Shown one piece after another: positions 8,500 to 15,482 of a stretch of 25,420 nt of DNA. Origin of the DNA: Thiotrichales bacterium (GTDB taxonomy: Bacteria > Pseudomonadota > Gammaproteobacteria > JAAZVR01); contig JAAZVR010000002.1 of NCBI GenBank assembly GCA_018623305.1, forward strand, positions 1 through 25,420, read 5' to 3'. The translations under genes and the position numbers were made by a program. Positions within the stretch are counted from its first letter, which is position 1; every line of letters begins with the position of its first letter. The notes beneath the pieces are model-generated. The model was not told where the DNA came from. It did no database searches and saw only the letters and a program-made list of their open reading frames with translations.

Positions 8500-8991
8500 A
8501 TGAATCAACCTGAAACCTACCCTATTTGCTCAATCGATGACGGTGAAATCATCATGATGCCCAAACCTAATAGCGATTCGTTAACAGAAGATATGCAGTT
8601 TTATGCCAACCAAGGCATCACGCACATCATCAGTTTATTGCGCGAACCCGAAGCTGAAAAACTCAATTTACAAAACGAAGGCGCAGAAGCACAAAAACAA
8701 GGAATTGAATTCGTACATTTCCCCGTTAAAGACATGGATGTACCCGATGAAACGACTTTGCGAACATTCATCGACACCCACCTCCCCGTTATTCAGCAAG
8801 GCGCAAAATACGCGATTCATTGCCACGGAGGGCGAGGCCGAGCGGGTACCGTCGCAATCAGTTTTATGCTCAAAGCAGGATTTCCTCTAGAAGATGCACT
8901 GCGTATTGCACGTGAGAAACGCCAAGACCCGATGGTGCCTGTTTGCTCCATACAGGATGATTTCTTAAAAAATTACGCAGAAACACTTTAA
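8500..8991 (+). CDS. dual-specificity/tyrosine-type phosphatase in the B12 operon
   Basis: A 163-residue cysteine-dependent phosphatase of the DSP/CDKN3-like superfamily. The P-loop signature CX5R reads HCHGGRGRAGT (Cys 108, Arg 114). A likely general acid is Asp 78 in VKDMDVPD. The earlier segment THIISLLREPEAEKL is typical of the DSP fold core. No signal peptide or membrane segment is seen, so it should be cytosolic. It sits 28 bases after cobQ and 15 before cobO on the same strand, so it is probably under the btuB riboswitch. The substrate is unknown. A phosphorylated B12 intermediate or the phosphate ester of an aminopropanol/threonine precursor are guesses from context. The island already has a CobC-type phosphatase, so redundancy or a different substrate are both possible. 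Confidence 0.85.
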   Translation: MNQPETYPICSIDDGEIIMMPKPNSDSLTEDMQFYANQGITHIISLLREPEAEKLNLQNEGAEAQKQGIEFVHFPVKDMDVPDETTLRTFIDTHLPVIQQGAKYAIHCHGGRGRAGTVAISFMLKAGFPLEDALRIAREKRQDPMVPVCSIQDDFLKNYAETL

Positions 8992-9006
8992 TCAAGGAAC
9001 ACCGTA

Positions 9007-9612
9007 ATGACTGAAGATAAAAAAGACCAATACCACAAAATCAGAATGGAACGCAAAAAGGCGCAAATTGATGCTTCCATCGCGCGCGCAGACGGTGAAA
9101 AAGGCCTACTTTTAGTCATCACAGGTAACGGCAAAGGCAAATCCACATCCGCTTTCGGCATGGTCGCTCGTGCGCTAGGCCACGGCATGAAAGTCGGCGT
9201 CTGCCAGTTCATCAAAAGCCGAACGGATACCGGTGAAGAAGCTTTCTTCTCAGACCATCCAAACTGTGAATGGCACGTTTTAGGTGATGGCTTCACTTGG
9301 GACACGCAAGACCGTTCACAAGACATCGCGACCTCCGAAAAAGGCTGGCAAGTCGCGATGAATATGCTCACTGACGAAAGCTATGATTTGGTTGTTTTAG
9401 ATGAATTAACCTATTTACTCAGCTACGAATATTTAGACAAAGATACAGTCCTGAACGGACTCAGTGAAAAACCTGAAATGCAACACGTCGTGGTGACAGG
9501 GCGCAGCGCCATTGCTGAATTGAAAGAATTAGCCGATACCGTGTCTGAAATCAAAGACGTGAAACACGCCTACAAAGCAGGCATCAAAGCGCAAAAAGGC
9601 ATTGATTTATAA
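9007..9612 (+). CDS. cobO: cob(I)yrinic acid a,c-diamide adenosyltransferase
   Basis: Transfers the adenosyl group from ATP to reduced corrinoid, making the adenosyl form needed by CobQ and by salvage (CobA/BtuR family). The 201-residue length is typical. An N-terminal charged helix leads to the P-loop VITGNGKGKSTSAFG (Gly 40 to Ser 46), followed by ARALGHGMKVGVCQFIKS, the Walker-B-like LVVLDELTYLL and VVTGRSA. AAGGA lies about 8 bases before the ATG. The stop overlaps the start of the next gene by one base (TAATG). Also called btuR or cobA. Confidence 0.96.
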   Translation: MTEDKKDQYHKIRMERKKAQIDASIARADGEKGLLLVITGNGKGKSTSAFGMVARALGHGMKVGVCQFIKSRTDTGEEAFFSDHPNCEWHVLGDGFTWDTQDRSQDIATSEKGWQVAMNMLTDESYDLVVLDELTYLLSYEYLDKDTVLNGLSEKPEMQHVVVTGRSAIAELKELADTVSEIKDVKHAYKAGIKAQKGIDL

Positions 9613-10523
9613 TGCGCTTAATAGGGCTTGGCATCGTTTTACTTTGGTCTCAATTCAGCTGGGCGCTGAACGTGGTGGATAATACGGGAAAAACGCTGAC
9701 CCTCGAGCAACCCGCACAGCGGATTATCAGCCTCGCACCGCATATCACCGAAAATCTGTTTAGCGCAGGTTTAGGCGATAAAATCGTCGGCACAGTCAGC
9801 TATTCCGACTATCCAGAAAAGGCCAAATCCATCCCGAGAATCGGCACCTATAAAGCGATTAATATCGAGCAAATCATCGCACTCAAACCCGATGTCATCA
9901 TCGCTTGGCACAGCGGAAATATCATTCGCCAAGTTGAGAAATTAGAGTCGTTGGGCATCCCTGTTTTTTACTCCGAACCGCGCAACTTAGACGACATCGC
10001 TGTCAATATCGAGCGCATGGGTGCACTGGGTGGAACAAGTGACATTGCCAAAAAAAAAGCACAGAAATTTCGTCAAACTTTAGCCCAATTAAAACATCGC
10101 TATCAAGGCAAAAGCCCAGTCAAAACACTGTATCAAGTGTGGAACAATCCTTTAATGAGTATCAATCAAGATCACTTTATCAGCAAAGCGATTGAAGTCT
10201 GTGGCGGTGTCAATGTGTTTGCCGATGCGCCGACGTTAGTGCCGCAATTTGGCTTGGAATCCATCATTGCGAAAAAACCAGAAGTGATTATTGCAGGCAC
10301 CATGCCCAAACTCAGACGCGCTTGGTCAGATGACTGGCAGCGTTGGACAGGCGTAGATGCGGTCGAAAACCAACAGCTGTATTTTTTAACGGGCGACCAC
10401 ATGCAGCGCCCAACTTTTAGAGCCTTAAAAGGCATTGAAGAATTATGCGGTTATATTGATAAAACCAGAACCGCTAAACTCAAAACCAGCAATTCCGACA
10501 ATTCAATCATTGCCCCCAAGTGA
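9612..10523 (+). CDS. btuF: cobalamin ABC transporter substrate-binding protein (BtuF-like)
   Basis: Periplasmic binding protein of the class III (TroA-like) fold, expected to deliver corrinoid to a BtuCD permease. The 303 residues include a signal peptide of about 18 residues (MRLIGLGIVLLWSQFSWA). A mature part follows with QRIISLAPHITENLFSAG, VGTVSYSDYPEKA, IALKPDVIIAWHSGN and GGVNVFADAPTLVPQFGLE, all typical of BtuF. B12 context favours corrinoid over iron-siderophore. No btuC or btuD lies in this window. The last 73 bases, coding for a lysine/serine-rich tail, lie antisense to the end of cobS, an unusually long convergent overlap. The ATG overlaps the cobO stop by one base. Confidence 0.88.
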   Translation: MRLIGLGIVLLWSQFSWALNVVDNTGKTLTLEQPAQRIISLAPHITENLFSAGLGDKIVGTVSYSDYPEKAKSIPRIGTYKAINIEQIIALKPDVIIAWHSGNIIRQVEKLESLGIPVFYSEPRNLDDIAVNIERMGALGGTSDIAKKKAQKFRQTLAQLKHRYQGKSPVKTLYQVWNNPLMSINQDHFISKAIEVCGGVNVFADAPTLVPQFGLESIIAKKPEVIIAGTMPKLRRAWSDDWQRWTGVDAVENQQLYFLTGDHMQRPTFRALKGIEELCGYIDKTRTAKLKTSNSDNSIIAPK

Positions 10524-11194
10524 TCGCCCGTAAAGCCATCAAATCGTGCTAATAACCAAGCACGAAAAGCGAAAACAAAAACAGCCACACCCAACAAGGC
10601 CCAAGGAAGAAAATATGCCAATAAGCCTGTGGCTAAAACAATCGAAACAGCGGTTGGTTGAAGTGTCATTCTGCGGTGCAAGCTGACCGCAAGGCCTTCG
10701 GTTTTCGCGGAATGCGTCGTTAAGAATAAAGGCAAAATCGTCCAGCGTGCCAACATAGGCATCAACACCAACCACACCATCCAGTCTTGAGATTGTTGCA
10801 TCAATTCAACCAACAACAACCATTTCATTAGCAAAGCGCCCACCAAAGCCAACACGCCACCTGTGCCAATATGCGAATCAGACATAATGACCAAAGCATC
10901 TTGATTTCGTTTGCCCGACATCCAAGCGTCTGCAGTATCCGCGAGACCATCCAAATGCAGCCCACCTGAAATAGCAACACCCACGAACAGCAAAACTGCC
11001 GCCTGTAATTCAACACTCAGTGATGTCTGAACCAACGCCCAATGACTGGCAAATAATAACCCTCCAATCAGCAATCCAACCCAAGGAAAAAACACCGTCG
11101 ATAAACCCCAAACCCACTCTTTAAATGGCGGATTACCCACAGGGATTCGTGTCATAAACTGAATCGCTAAACGAAAGGCGGTGAAATACTTCAT
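10451..11194 (-). CDS. cobS: adenosylcobinamide-GDP ribazoletransferase (cobalamin synthase)
   Basis: Integral inner-membrane enzyme that joins adenosylcobinamide-GDP to alpha-ribazole (or its phosphate), the last assembly step of cobalamin. The 247 residues match CobS. The conserved N-terminal stretch AIQFMTRIPV is followed by the acidic motif GGLHLDGLADTADAW and MSDSHIGTGGVLALVG. Several hydrophobic membrane helices follow, ending LSLAVLVLSI. The start overlaps the cobT stop by four bases (ATGA), indicating coupled translation. Its 3' end overlaps the oppositely oriented btuF by 73 bases, and both frames are intact there. Confidence 0.95.
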   Translation of the reverse strand: MKYFTAFRLAIQFMTRIPVGNPPFKEWVWGLSTVFFPWVGLLIGGLLFASHWALVQTSLSVELQAAVLLFVGVAISGGLHLDGLADTADAWMSGKRNQDALVIMSDSHIGTGGVLALVGALLMKWLLLVELMQQSQDWMVWLVLMPMLARWTILPLFLTTHSAKTEGLAVSLHRRMTLQPTAVSIVLATGLLAYFLPWALLGVAVFVFAFRAWLLARFDGFTGDHLGAMIELSELLVLSLAVLVLSI

Positions 11195-12225
11195 GCTTGG
11201 CTGACGGACGCTTCTTCAAAGGTAGCCATTTGATTATGCAAAGCCACGGCGGATTTCAAAATCGGTACTGCAACAGCCGCGCCACTGCCTTCACCTAAAC
11301 GCATGCCTAAATCCAGAATTGGAGTTGCTTCCAAGGCCTGCAATACCAAACGATGACCTTGTTCAGCCGACTGATGTGAAAATTCCATCCAAGCTCGAAC
11401 CTCAGGCTTCATACGCACAGCCACCAAAGCCGCCACCGAAGAAATAAACCCATCCACCAAAATCGTAATGCCTTTTTGTGAGCAAGCAATATAAGCCCCG
11501 ACCATCGCAGCAATTTCAAAACCGCCGTATTTCATCAACACATCCAATGGCTCACCACACCCTAAACGCATCATGGCTTTTTCAATAACTCGCGCTTTAT
11601 GAGAAATACCTTGCGCATCCAGTCCAGTTCCAGCGCCCGCCAAGTCACTCGCATCCATTTGCAGAAGAGCTGCGGCAATCACTGTAGCAGAAGTCGTATT
11701 GGCAATCCCCATTTCACCCGCAATAAACAACTCAGCGCAATGTTGGTCTGCATTCCATGCAATCTTGCGCCCAACATTCAACGCATTGGCGCACTGCTCA
11801 GCATTCATCGCTGACGTTTGGGCAAAGTTTTGCGTACCTTTGGCAACTTTGGCTGAAATCACATTTGGCAGTTCAGGCAAGTCTGCGGCAACACCCGCAT
11901 CGACCACTTCAAAATGCGCACGCATTTCTTTTGCCAAGACTGAAATCGCCGCGCCACCCCGTGCGAAATTCTTCACCATTTCAGCGGTGACTGCTTGTGG
12001 AAAGGCCGAAACACCTTCTTCTGCAACGCCATGATCGCCTGCAAAAACTGTAATATGAATATGCTCCAAGCTGGGCTTTATCACAGCCTGACGCGCAGCC
12101 ATGCGAACCGCCATCGCTTCCAATCGACCCAGTGAGCCTGGTGGTTTAGTAAGTTGCTGTTGACGCGCATTTGCTTGCTCAAAAATCGACATGTCCAACG
12201 GTTTAACCGCATCAGTCATCCACAT
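11191..12225 (-). CDS. cobT: nicotinate-nucleotide-dimethylbenzimidazole phosphoribosyltransferase
   Basis: Makes alpha-ribazole phosphate from a lower-ligand base and nicotinate mononucleotide. At 344 residues it is close to the Salmonella enzyme (about 356). Visible hallmarks are LTKPPGSLGRLE, FAGDHGVAEEGVSAFPQAVT, GEMGIANTTSATVIAAALL, HQSAEQGHRLVLQALE and the catalytic-glutamate segment RLGEGSGAAVAV near the C terminus. The first ATG (12225) overlaps the cobU stop by one base (TAATG). A second ATG two codons later (MTDAVK) is possible. Confidence 0.96.
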   Translation of the reverse strand: MWMTDAVKPLDMSIFEQANARQQQLTKPPGSLGRLEAMAVRMAARQAVIKPSLEHIHITVFAGDHGVAEEGVSAFPQAVTAEMVKNFARGGAAISVLAKEMRAHFEVVDAGVAADLPELPNVISAKVAKGTQNFAQTSAMNAEQCANALNVGRKIAWNADQHCAELFIAGEMGIANTTSATVIAAALLQMDASDLAGAGTGLDAQGISHKARVIEKAMMRLGCGEPLDVLMKYGGFEIAAMVGAYIACSQKGITILVDGFISSVAALVAVRMKPEVRAWMEFSHQSAEQGHRLVLQALEATPILDLGMRLGEGSGAAVAVPILKSAVALHNQMATFEEASVSQA

Positions 12226-12740
12226 TATTTCAACCTCATTGGCAACCCTGCCATAACAAAATCCACTTGATCCGCAATCTCAGTAATGCGCTGATGCAAG
12301 CGACCACTTTCATCGACAAATCGACGATTTAATTCACCCAAAGGCACAATACCATGCCCCACTTCATTGCTCACTAAAATCACTTTAGCTGTGAGTGTTG
12401 GCAGAATATTCAGTAAGGCCTTCACCTGTTTTTCAAATAAGGCCTTATCTTCTGACAACAGAAGATTCGTCAACCACAGCGTTAAACAATCCACCAGCAA
12501 ACAAGCCTGCTCATCATCCACTTTCTGCAAGGTTTTAGCCAACTCAACAGGCTCTTCAATTACAGCCCATTCATTCGGTCGTTGCTGTTGATGATGCGCA
12601 ATTCGTGCCTGCATTTCTTCATCATCACTGTGATGCGCCGTTGCGATATAAATCACATCCAAGCCTGATTCAATCGCACGCGCTTCAGCCAAACGACTTT
12701 TACCCGAGCGCGCACCGCCCAAAATTAATTCAACACTCAT
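12225..12740 (-). CDS. cobU: adenosylcobinamide kinase / adenosylcobinamide-phosphate guanylyltransferase
   Basis: Bifunctional enzyme that phosphorylates adenosylcobinamide and then attaches GMP, activating it for CobS. The 171 residues are slightly shorter than typical (about 180). The P-loop LILGGARSGKSRLAE has Gly 8 to Ser 15. The DDEEMQARIAHHQQQRP stretch carries the region of the guanylated histidine, and VSNEVGHGIVPLG with FVDESGRLHQ follows. The ATG directly abuts the cobC TGA. A very strong ribosome-binding site, GGAGGGG, is embedded in the end of cobC (about 12743-12749). Also called cobP. Confidence 0.96.
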   Translation of the reverse strand: MSVELILGGARSGKSRLAEARAIESGLDVIYIATAHHSDDEEMQARIAHHQQQRPNEWAVIEEPVELAKTLQKVDDEQACLLVDCLTLWLTNLLLSEDKALFEKQVKALLNILPTLTAKVILVSNEVGHGIVPLGELNRRFVDESGRLHQRITEIADQVDFVMAGLPMRLK

Positions 12741-13370
12741 TCACCCCTCCGGCGTTTGATAGTGCATTAACTGAACAAAAGGCTGAGACGTTGATGTGAA
12801 AACCTTCAAACGAACCCACGTTGCATAAGGTAGATTGAGGTGATAAGTCGCATCGCGGGAAATACCCAAAGCCTTCACTAAAATCGTGCGCATCACACCC
12901 GAATGCCCCACCAATAAAACATGGTTCTTCTGAGTTTCAATCGATTGATGAATCAATGCATCCCAAGCGGTAAAAATACGCTGTTCAAAGTCAGCAATCG
13001 GCTCCGCATTTGGCGGTGTATTTTGATAAGGGTTATCGTAATAGGCCTTTAACAAACCTGGGTATTGCTGATTGATTTCATCCGCGGTAAGGCCTTCCCA
13101 ATCGCCAAACCCGACTTCTTTCCAATCATTTTCAATCAAACAAGGTAAATTATGATTTGTAGCATAGGATTGAGCAAATTCAGCGCATCGAGATAACGTC
13201 GAAGACACCACAAAATCAACGGTTGATAAATCCATTTGAGATTGCATCGCCTGCATTTGAATCCAACCACGCTCTGTCAGCGGGTCGTTTGTTTGACCGC
13301 GGTATTTTTTACCGCCTAAAGGTTCTCCATGACGGAGTAAATCAATCGTTAGATGGGTATTTGAATTCAT
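12741..13370 (-). CDS. cobC: alpha-ribazole phosphatase (histidine phosphatase family)
   Basis: Removes phosphate from alpha-ribazole-5'-phosphate or adenosylcobalamin-5'-phosphate in nucleotide loop assembly. The 209 residues begin with the phosphohistidine motif DLLRHGEP (His 14). KYRGQTNDPLTERG, typical of CobC, follows, and the second catalytic histidine is in LLVGHSGVMRTIL. Membership of the broad phosphoglycerate-mutase-like superfamily alone would not fix the role, but the position directly before cobU-cobT-cobS makes CobC very likely. Confidence 0.9.
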   Translation of the reverse strand: MNSNTHLTIDLLRHGEPLGGKKYRGQTNDPLTERGWIQMQAMQSQMDLSTVDFVVSSTLSRCAEFAQSYATNHNLPCLIENDWKEVGFGDWEGLTADEINQQYPGLLKAYYDNPYQNTPPNAEPIADFEQRIFTAWDALIHQSIETQKNHVLLVGHSGVMRTILVKALGISRDATYHLNLPYATWVRLKVFTSTSQPFVQLMHYQTPEG

Positions 13371-13395
13371 GCCGACATTCTAACGGCTGAGTGTT

Positions 13396-13548
13396 TTATC
13401 GTTTGATATTTTTATAGGTTTGCATCGCTTGCATAATTTCAAGCATGATGCGGTCGCATCGACCTGTTTTGTCTGTAATGCGCTCTCGTTGACAAGCGCG
13501 AATCAATTCTTGCGCCCGGTCATACTCTGCCTGGTTTTTGATGGACAT
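13396..13548 (-). CDS. small 50-residue protein upstream of cobC, not recognised
   Basis: An open frame of 50 codons, starting MSIKNQAEYDRAQELIRACQ and ending QTYKNIKR before TAA. It has a good Shine-Dalgarno GGAGA about 7 bases before the ATG and lies 25 bases upstream of cobC on the same strand. The composition is soluble, charged and probably all-helical, with two cysteines, several arginines and no membrane segment. The opening IKNQAEYDRA resembles the N-terminal helix of HigA-type antitoxin regulators, but the DNA-binding domain is absent, so I do not assign that function. A possible promoter lies just upstream: TAATAT about 16 bases after a poor TTATCT. It could be the first gene of the cobC-cobU-cobT-cobS operon. 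It was found by reading the frame directly because it is very short. Confidence 0.6.
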   Translation of the reverse strand: MSIKNQAEYDRAQELIRACQRERITDKTGRCDRIMLEIMQAMQTYKNIKR

Positions 13549-13605
13549 AACGTTTTCTCCGATCATGCTTTCATATATTAGGTTGTCGGCAGAAAAAGAT
13601 AAAAC

Positions 13606-13971
13606 TTAAGCCACCATAAAATTATTCAGAACGCTCAAGAGCCCTTTTGCACGAAAAGGCTTCTCGATCACAGCGTTAGCTTTCGCTAATGTATACAGTT
13701 CATGCTCAGACATTTGCTGAGCAATCCCTGCGGACACAACGACTATTGGCATTAAAGGATCAAACTGATTCATCCAGTTTATCAAAGTAAAACCTGTGTC
13801 ATAAGGCATATATAAATCCGTAACAAGCAAATCAATGGGATTATTTTCCACGATTCGCTTAGCCTCCTGAACCGACGCAGCCTCCAAGACTTTTTAACCA
13901 TTAGGCTTAAGCATCATATTCAACACGTTCAGCACAAAAGGGTTATCGTCAACAATCAAAACTGTTTTCAT
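13606..13971 (-). pseudogene. CheY-like receiver-domain response regulator with premature stop
   Basis: Read from the ATG at 13971, the frame gives MKTVLIVDDNPFVLNVLNMM, then a TAA at 13894-13896 (codon 26), and continues in the same frame to 13606. It would encode a 121-residue stand-alone receiver domain. The acidic pocket VDD (residues 8-10), phospho-acceptor Asp 52 in VTDLYMP, the switch serine in VVVSAG and Lys in IEKPF are all intact. The stop sits where relatives usually have a tyrosine or similar residue (NG-stop-KVLEA), so one base change (TAT/TAC to TAA) explains it. No output domain or kinase lies nearby. The alternatives are a sequencing error, or a reinitiated product from the ATG at 13887, which would lack the first strand and the acidic pair and should not fold normally. 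Confidence 0.85.
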
Positions 13972-13985
13972 TAAATTATTCTTAC

Positions 13986-14043
13986 AAAAAAGGACTAGTT
14001 ATTTAATATTTTCAGCATTGTAAAACAAAAGACTAGTCTTTTT
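13986..14043. repeat. inverted repeat around ACTAGT, A+T-rich intergenic region
   Basis: AAAAAAGGACTAGT (13986-13999) is complementary, with one bulged base, to the right copy ACTAGTCTTTTT. The right copy sits in a perfect 16-base palindrome AAAAGACTAGTCTTTT (14027-14042). It lies upstream of the broken receiver gene. It could be an operator or a terminator-like hairpin with a long loop, and the function is unknown. The rest of the gene-free stretch 13972-14196 holds a short relic-like open frame on the minus strand and nothing else I can support. Confidence 0.4.
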
Positions 14044-14196
14044 ATCTATATATGATTTTTAAATCAAACATCCACCCTTTCAATTGCGATTTTACTAACC
14101 GTTACTCCTATGGAGATCCCTGCTCGATCAATGTAGACTTCAAGATTGAACCCTAAGATTTCATTGCGCTGGGCCTGAGAGGCTACTTCAGACAAC

Positions 14197-14227
14197 AAAA
14201 AAGCCCTTACATTTCTGCAAGGGCTTT
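14197..14227 (-). terminator. intrinsic terminator of tRNA-Met
   Basis: On the minus strand a 9-bp stem AAAGCCCTT/AAGGGCTTT with a 10-base loop is followed by a T run (TTTTTT). It begins 8 bases after the tRNA CCA end. Confidence 0.85.
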
Positions 14228-14235
14228 AAGAATAG

Positions 14236-14312
14236 TGGTGGTCATACCGAGATTCGAACTTGGGACCCCATCATTATGAGTGATGTGCTCTAACCAGCTG
14301 AGCTATATGACC
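14236..14312 (-). tRNA. tRNA-Met(CAT), elongator
   Basis: The 77-nt cloverleaf has acceptor GGTCATA/TATGACC with an encoded 3' CCA. The D arm is AGCTCAGCTGGTTAGAGC and the anticodon stem CATCA/TGATG carries the loop CTCATAA (anticodon CAT). The T arm contains GTTCGAATC. The anticodon arm and the following GGGGTC match the E. coli elongator methionine tRNA rather than initiator or lysidine tRNA-Ile. It has its own promoter and terminator. Confidence 0.96.
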
Positions 14313-14324
14313 AACTTGGGCGGT

Positions 14325-14352
14325 ATTATAACCAATCTAACCCAATGTGCAA
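14325..14352 (-). promoter_or_regulatory. sigma-70 promoter of tRNA-Met
   Basis: On the minus strand TTGCAC (14347-14352) and a perfect TATAAT (14325-14330) are separated by 16 bases. They are followed by a G+C-rich discriminator (ACCGCCC) of the kind seen in stable-RNA promoters. The start of transcription should lie a few bases before the tRNA 5' end at 14312. Confidence 0.8.
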
Positions 14353-14359
14353 ATCTTTT

Positions 14360-15451
14360 TTAAACATTAAATAAGAAATGCATCACATCGCCATCTTTAA
14401 CGATGTACTCCTTACCTTCAACACGCAATTTACCCTTTTCACGCGCCTTAGATTCACCGCCACATTCAACGAAATCCTCATAAGCAACTACTTCTGCACG
14501 GATAAACCCACGCTCAAAATCACCATGAATGACACCCGCTGCTTGCGGTGCAGTTGCACCTTTCTTAATCGTCCAAGCACGAACCTCTTTTTCACCTGCG
14601 GTAAAGTAAACCTGTAGGCCTAACAACTCATAACCCGCACGAATCACTCGGTTCAAACCTGGCTCTTCTAAGCCCATTTCTTCCATGAACATGGCCGCAT
14701 CTTCTTCATCAAGCTGAGCAATTTCACCTTCAATCGCGGCGCATACAGGCACAACCGCTGCACCCTGCTCTTCAGCCAACGCACGCACTTTATCTAAATA
14801 CGGGTTGTTTTCAAAACCATCTTCGCTGACATTCGCGATGTACATCATCGGCTTAATCGTCAATAGATTGTAATCTTTCAACATCTTGCGCTCGTCGTCT
14901 GACAACTCGATCAAACGCACCAATGTGCCGGCTTCTAATTCGCCTGCAACACGCTCCATCAATGCTAATTTAGCTTTAGCGTCTTTGTCGCCTGTACGCG
15001 CCATCTTTGCGACACGTTGCTGACCTTTTTCCATTGACTCCAAATCAGCCAAGATCAATTCCATATTAATGACTTCGATGTCTTCCAACGGATCAACTTT
15101 ACCCGCCACGTGAACGATATCATCATTTTCAAAACAACGAACCACCTGAGCAATGGCATCTGTTTCACGGATATTGCCTAGGAATTTGTTACCCAAACCT
15201 TCACCCGTTGAAGCACCTTTTACAAGGCCTGCAATGTCAACAAACTCCATTGTTGTTGGAATCGTCTTTTGCGGTTTAGAAATCTTAACGATCTCATCCA
15301 TTCGCGCATCAGGCACCATCACGATACCGACGTTAGGATCAATCGTACAAAACGGATAGTTTGCGGCTTCAATTTCCGCATTAGTTAACGCATTAAAAAG
15401 AGTTGATTTACCTACATTCGGTAAACCTACGATGCCACATTTAAAACCCAT
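14360..15451 (-). CDS. ychF: redox-regulated ATPase YchF (Obg-like)
   Basis: Ribosome-associated P-loop NTPase of the Obg family that prefers ATP over GTP. The 363-residue length is exactly typical. The Walker A motif GLPNVGKSTLFNAL lies near the N terminus (GFKCGIVGLPNVGKST), with DIAGLVKGASTGEGLG as G3. The specificity motif reads ANVSE instead of NKxD, the signature of ATP preference in YchF. A coiled-coil arm precedes the C-terminal TGS domain, which ends VKDGDVMHFLFNV. It lies 31 bases after pth, and the two are partners in many gammaproteobacteria. The start is ATG at 15451. Confidence 0.97.
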   Translation of the reverse strand: MGFKCGIVGLPNVGKSTLFNALTNAEIEAANYPFCTIDPNVGIVMVPDARMDEIVKISKPQKTIPTTMEFVDIAGLVKGASTGEGLGNKFLGNIRETDAIAQVVRCFENDDIVHVAGKVDPLEDIEVINMELILADLESMEKGQQRVAKMARTGDKDAKAKLALMERVAGELEAGTLVRLIELSDDERKMLKDYNLLTIKPMMYIANVSEDGFENNPYLDKVRALAEEQGAAVVPVCAAIEGEIAQLDEEDAAMFMEEMGLEEPGLNRVIRAGYELLGLQVYFTAGEKEVRAWTIKKGATAPQAAGVIHGDFERGFIRAEVVAYEDFVECGGESKAREKGKLRVEGKEYIVKDGDVMHFLFNV

Positions 15452-15482
15452 GATATTTTCCTAATTCAAAATTTTGCGTATT

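Noticed and set aside
11599..12034. Several open frames antisense to cobT
   Set aside because: They are shadows of the cobT frame, with no ribosome sites or recognisable motifs, while cobT matches its family end to end.
13606..13887. Receiver frame from 13887 as a complete short gene
   Set aside because: It lacks the first strand and the acidic VDD pocket, which are encoded just upstream in the same frame beyond a TAA. It is better described as a pseudogene.
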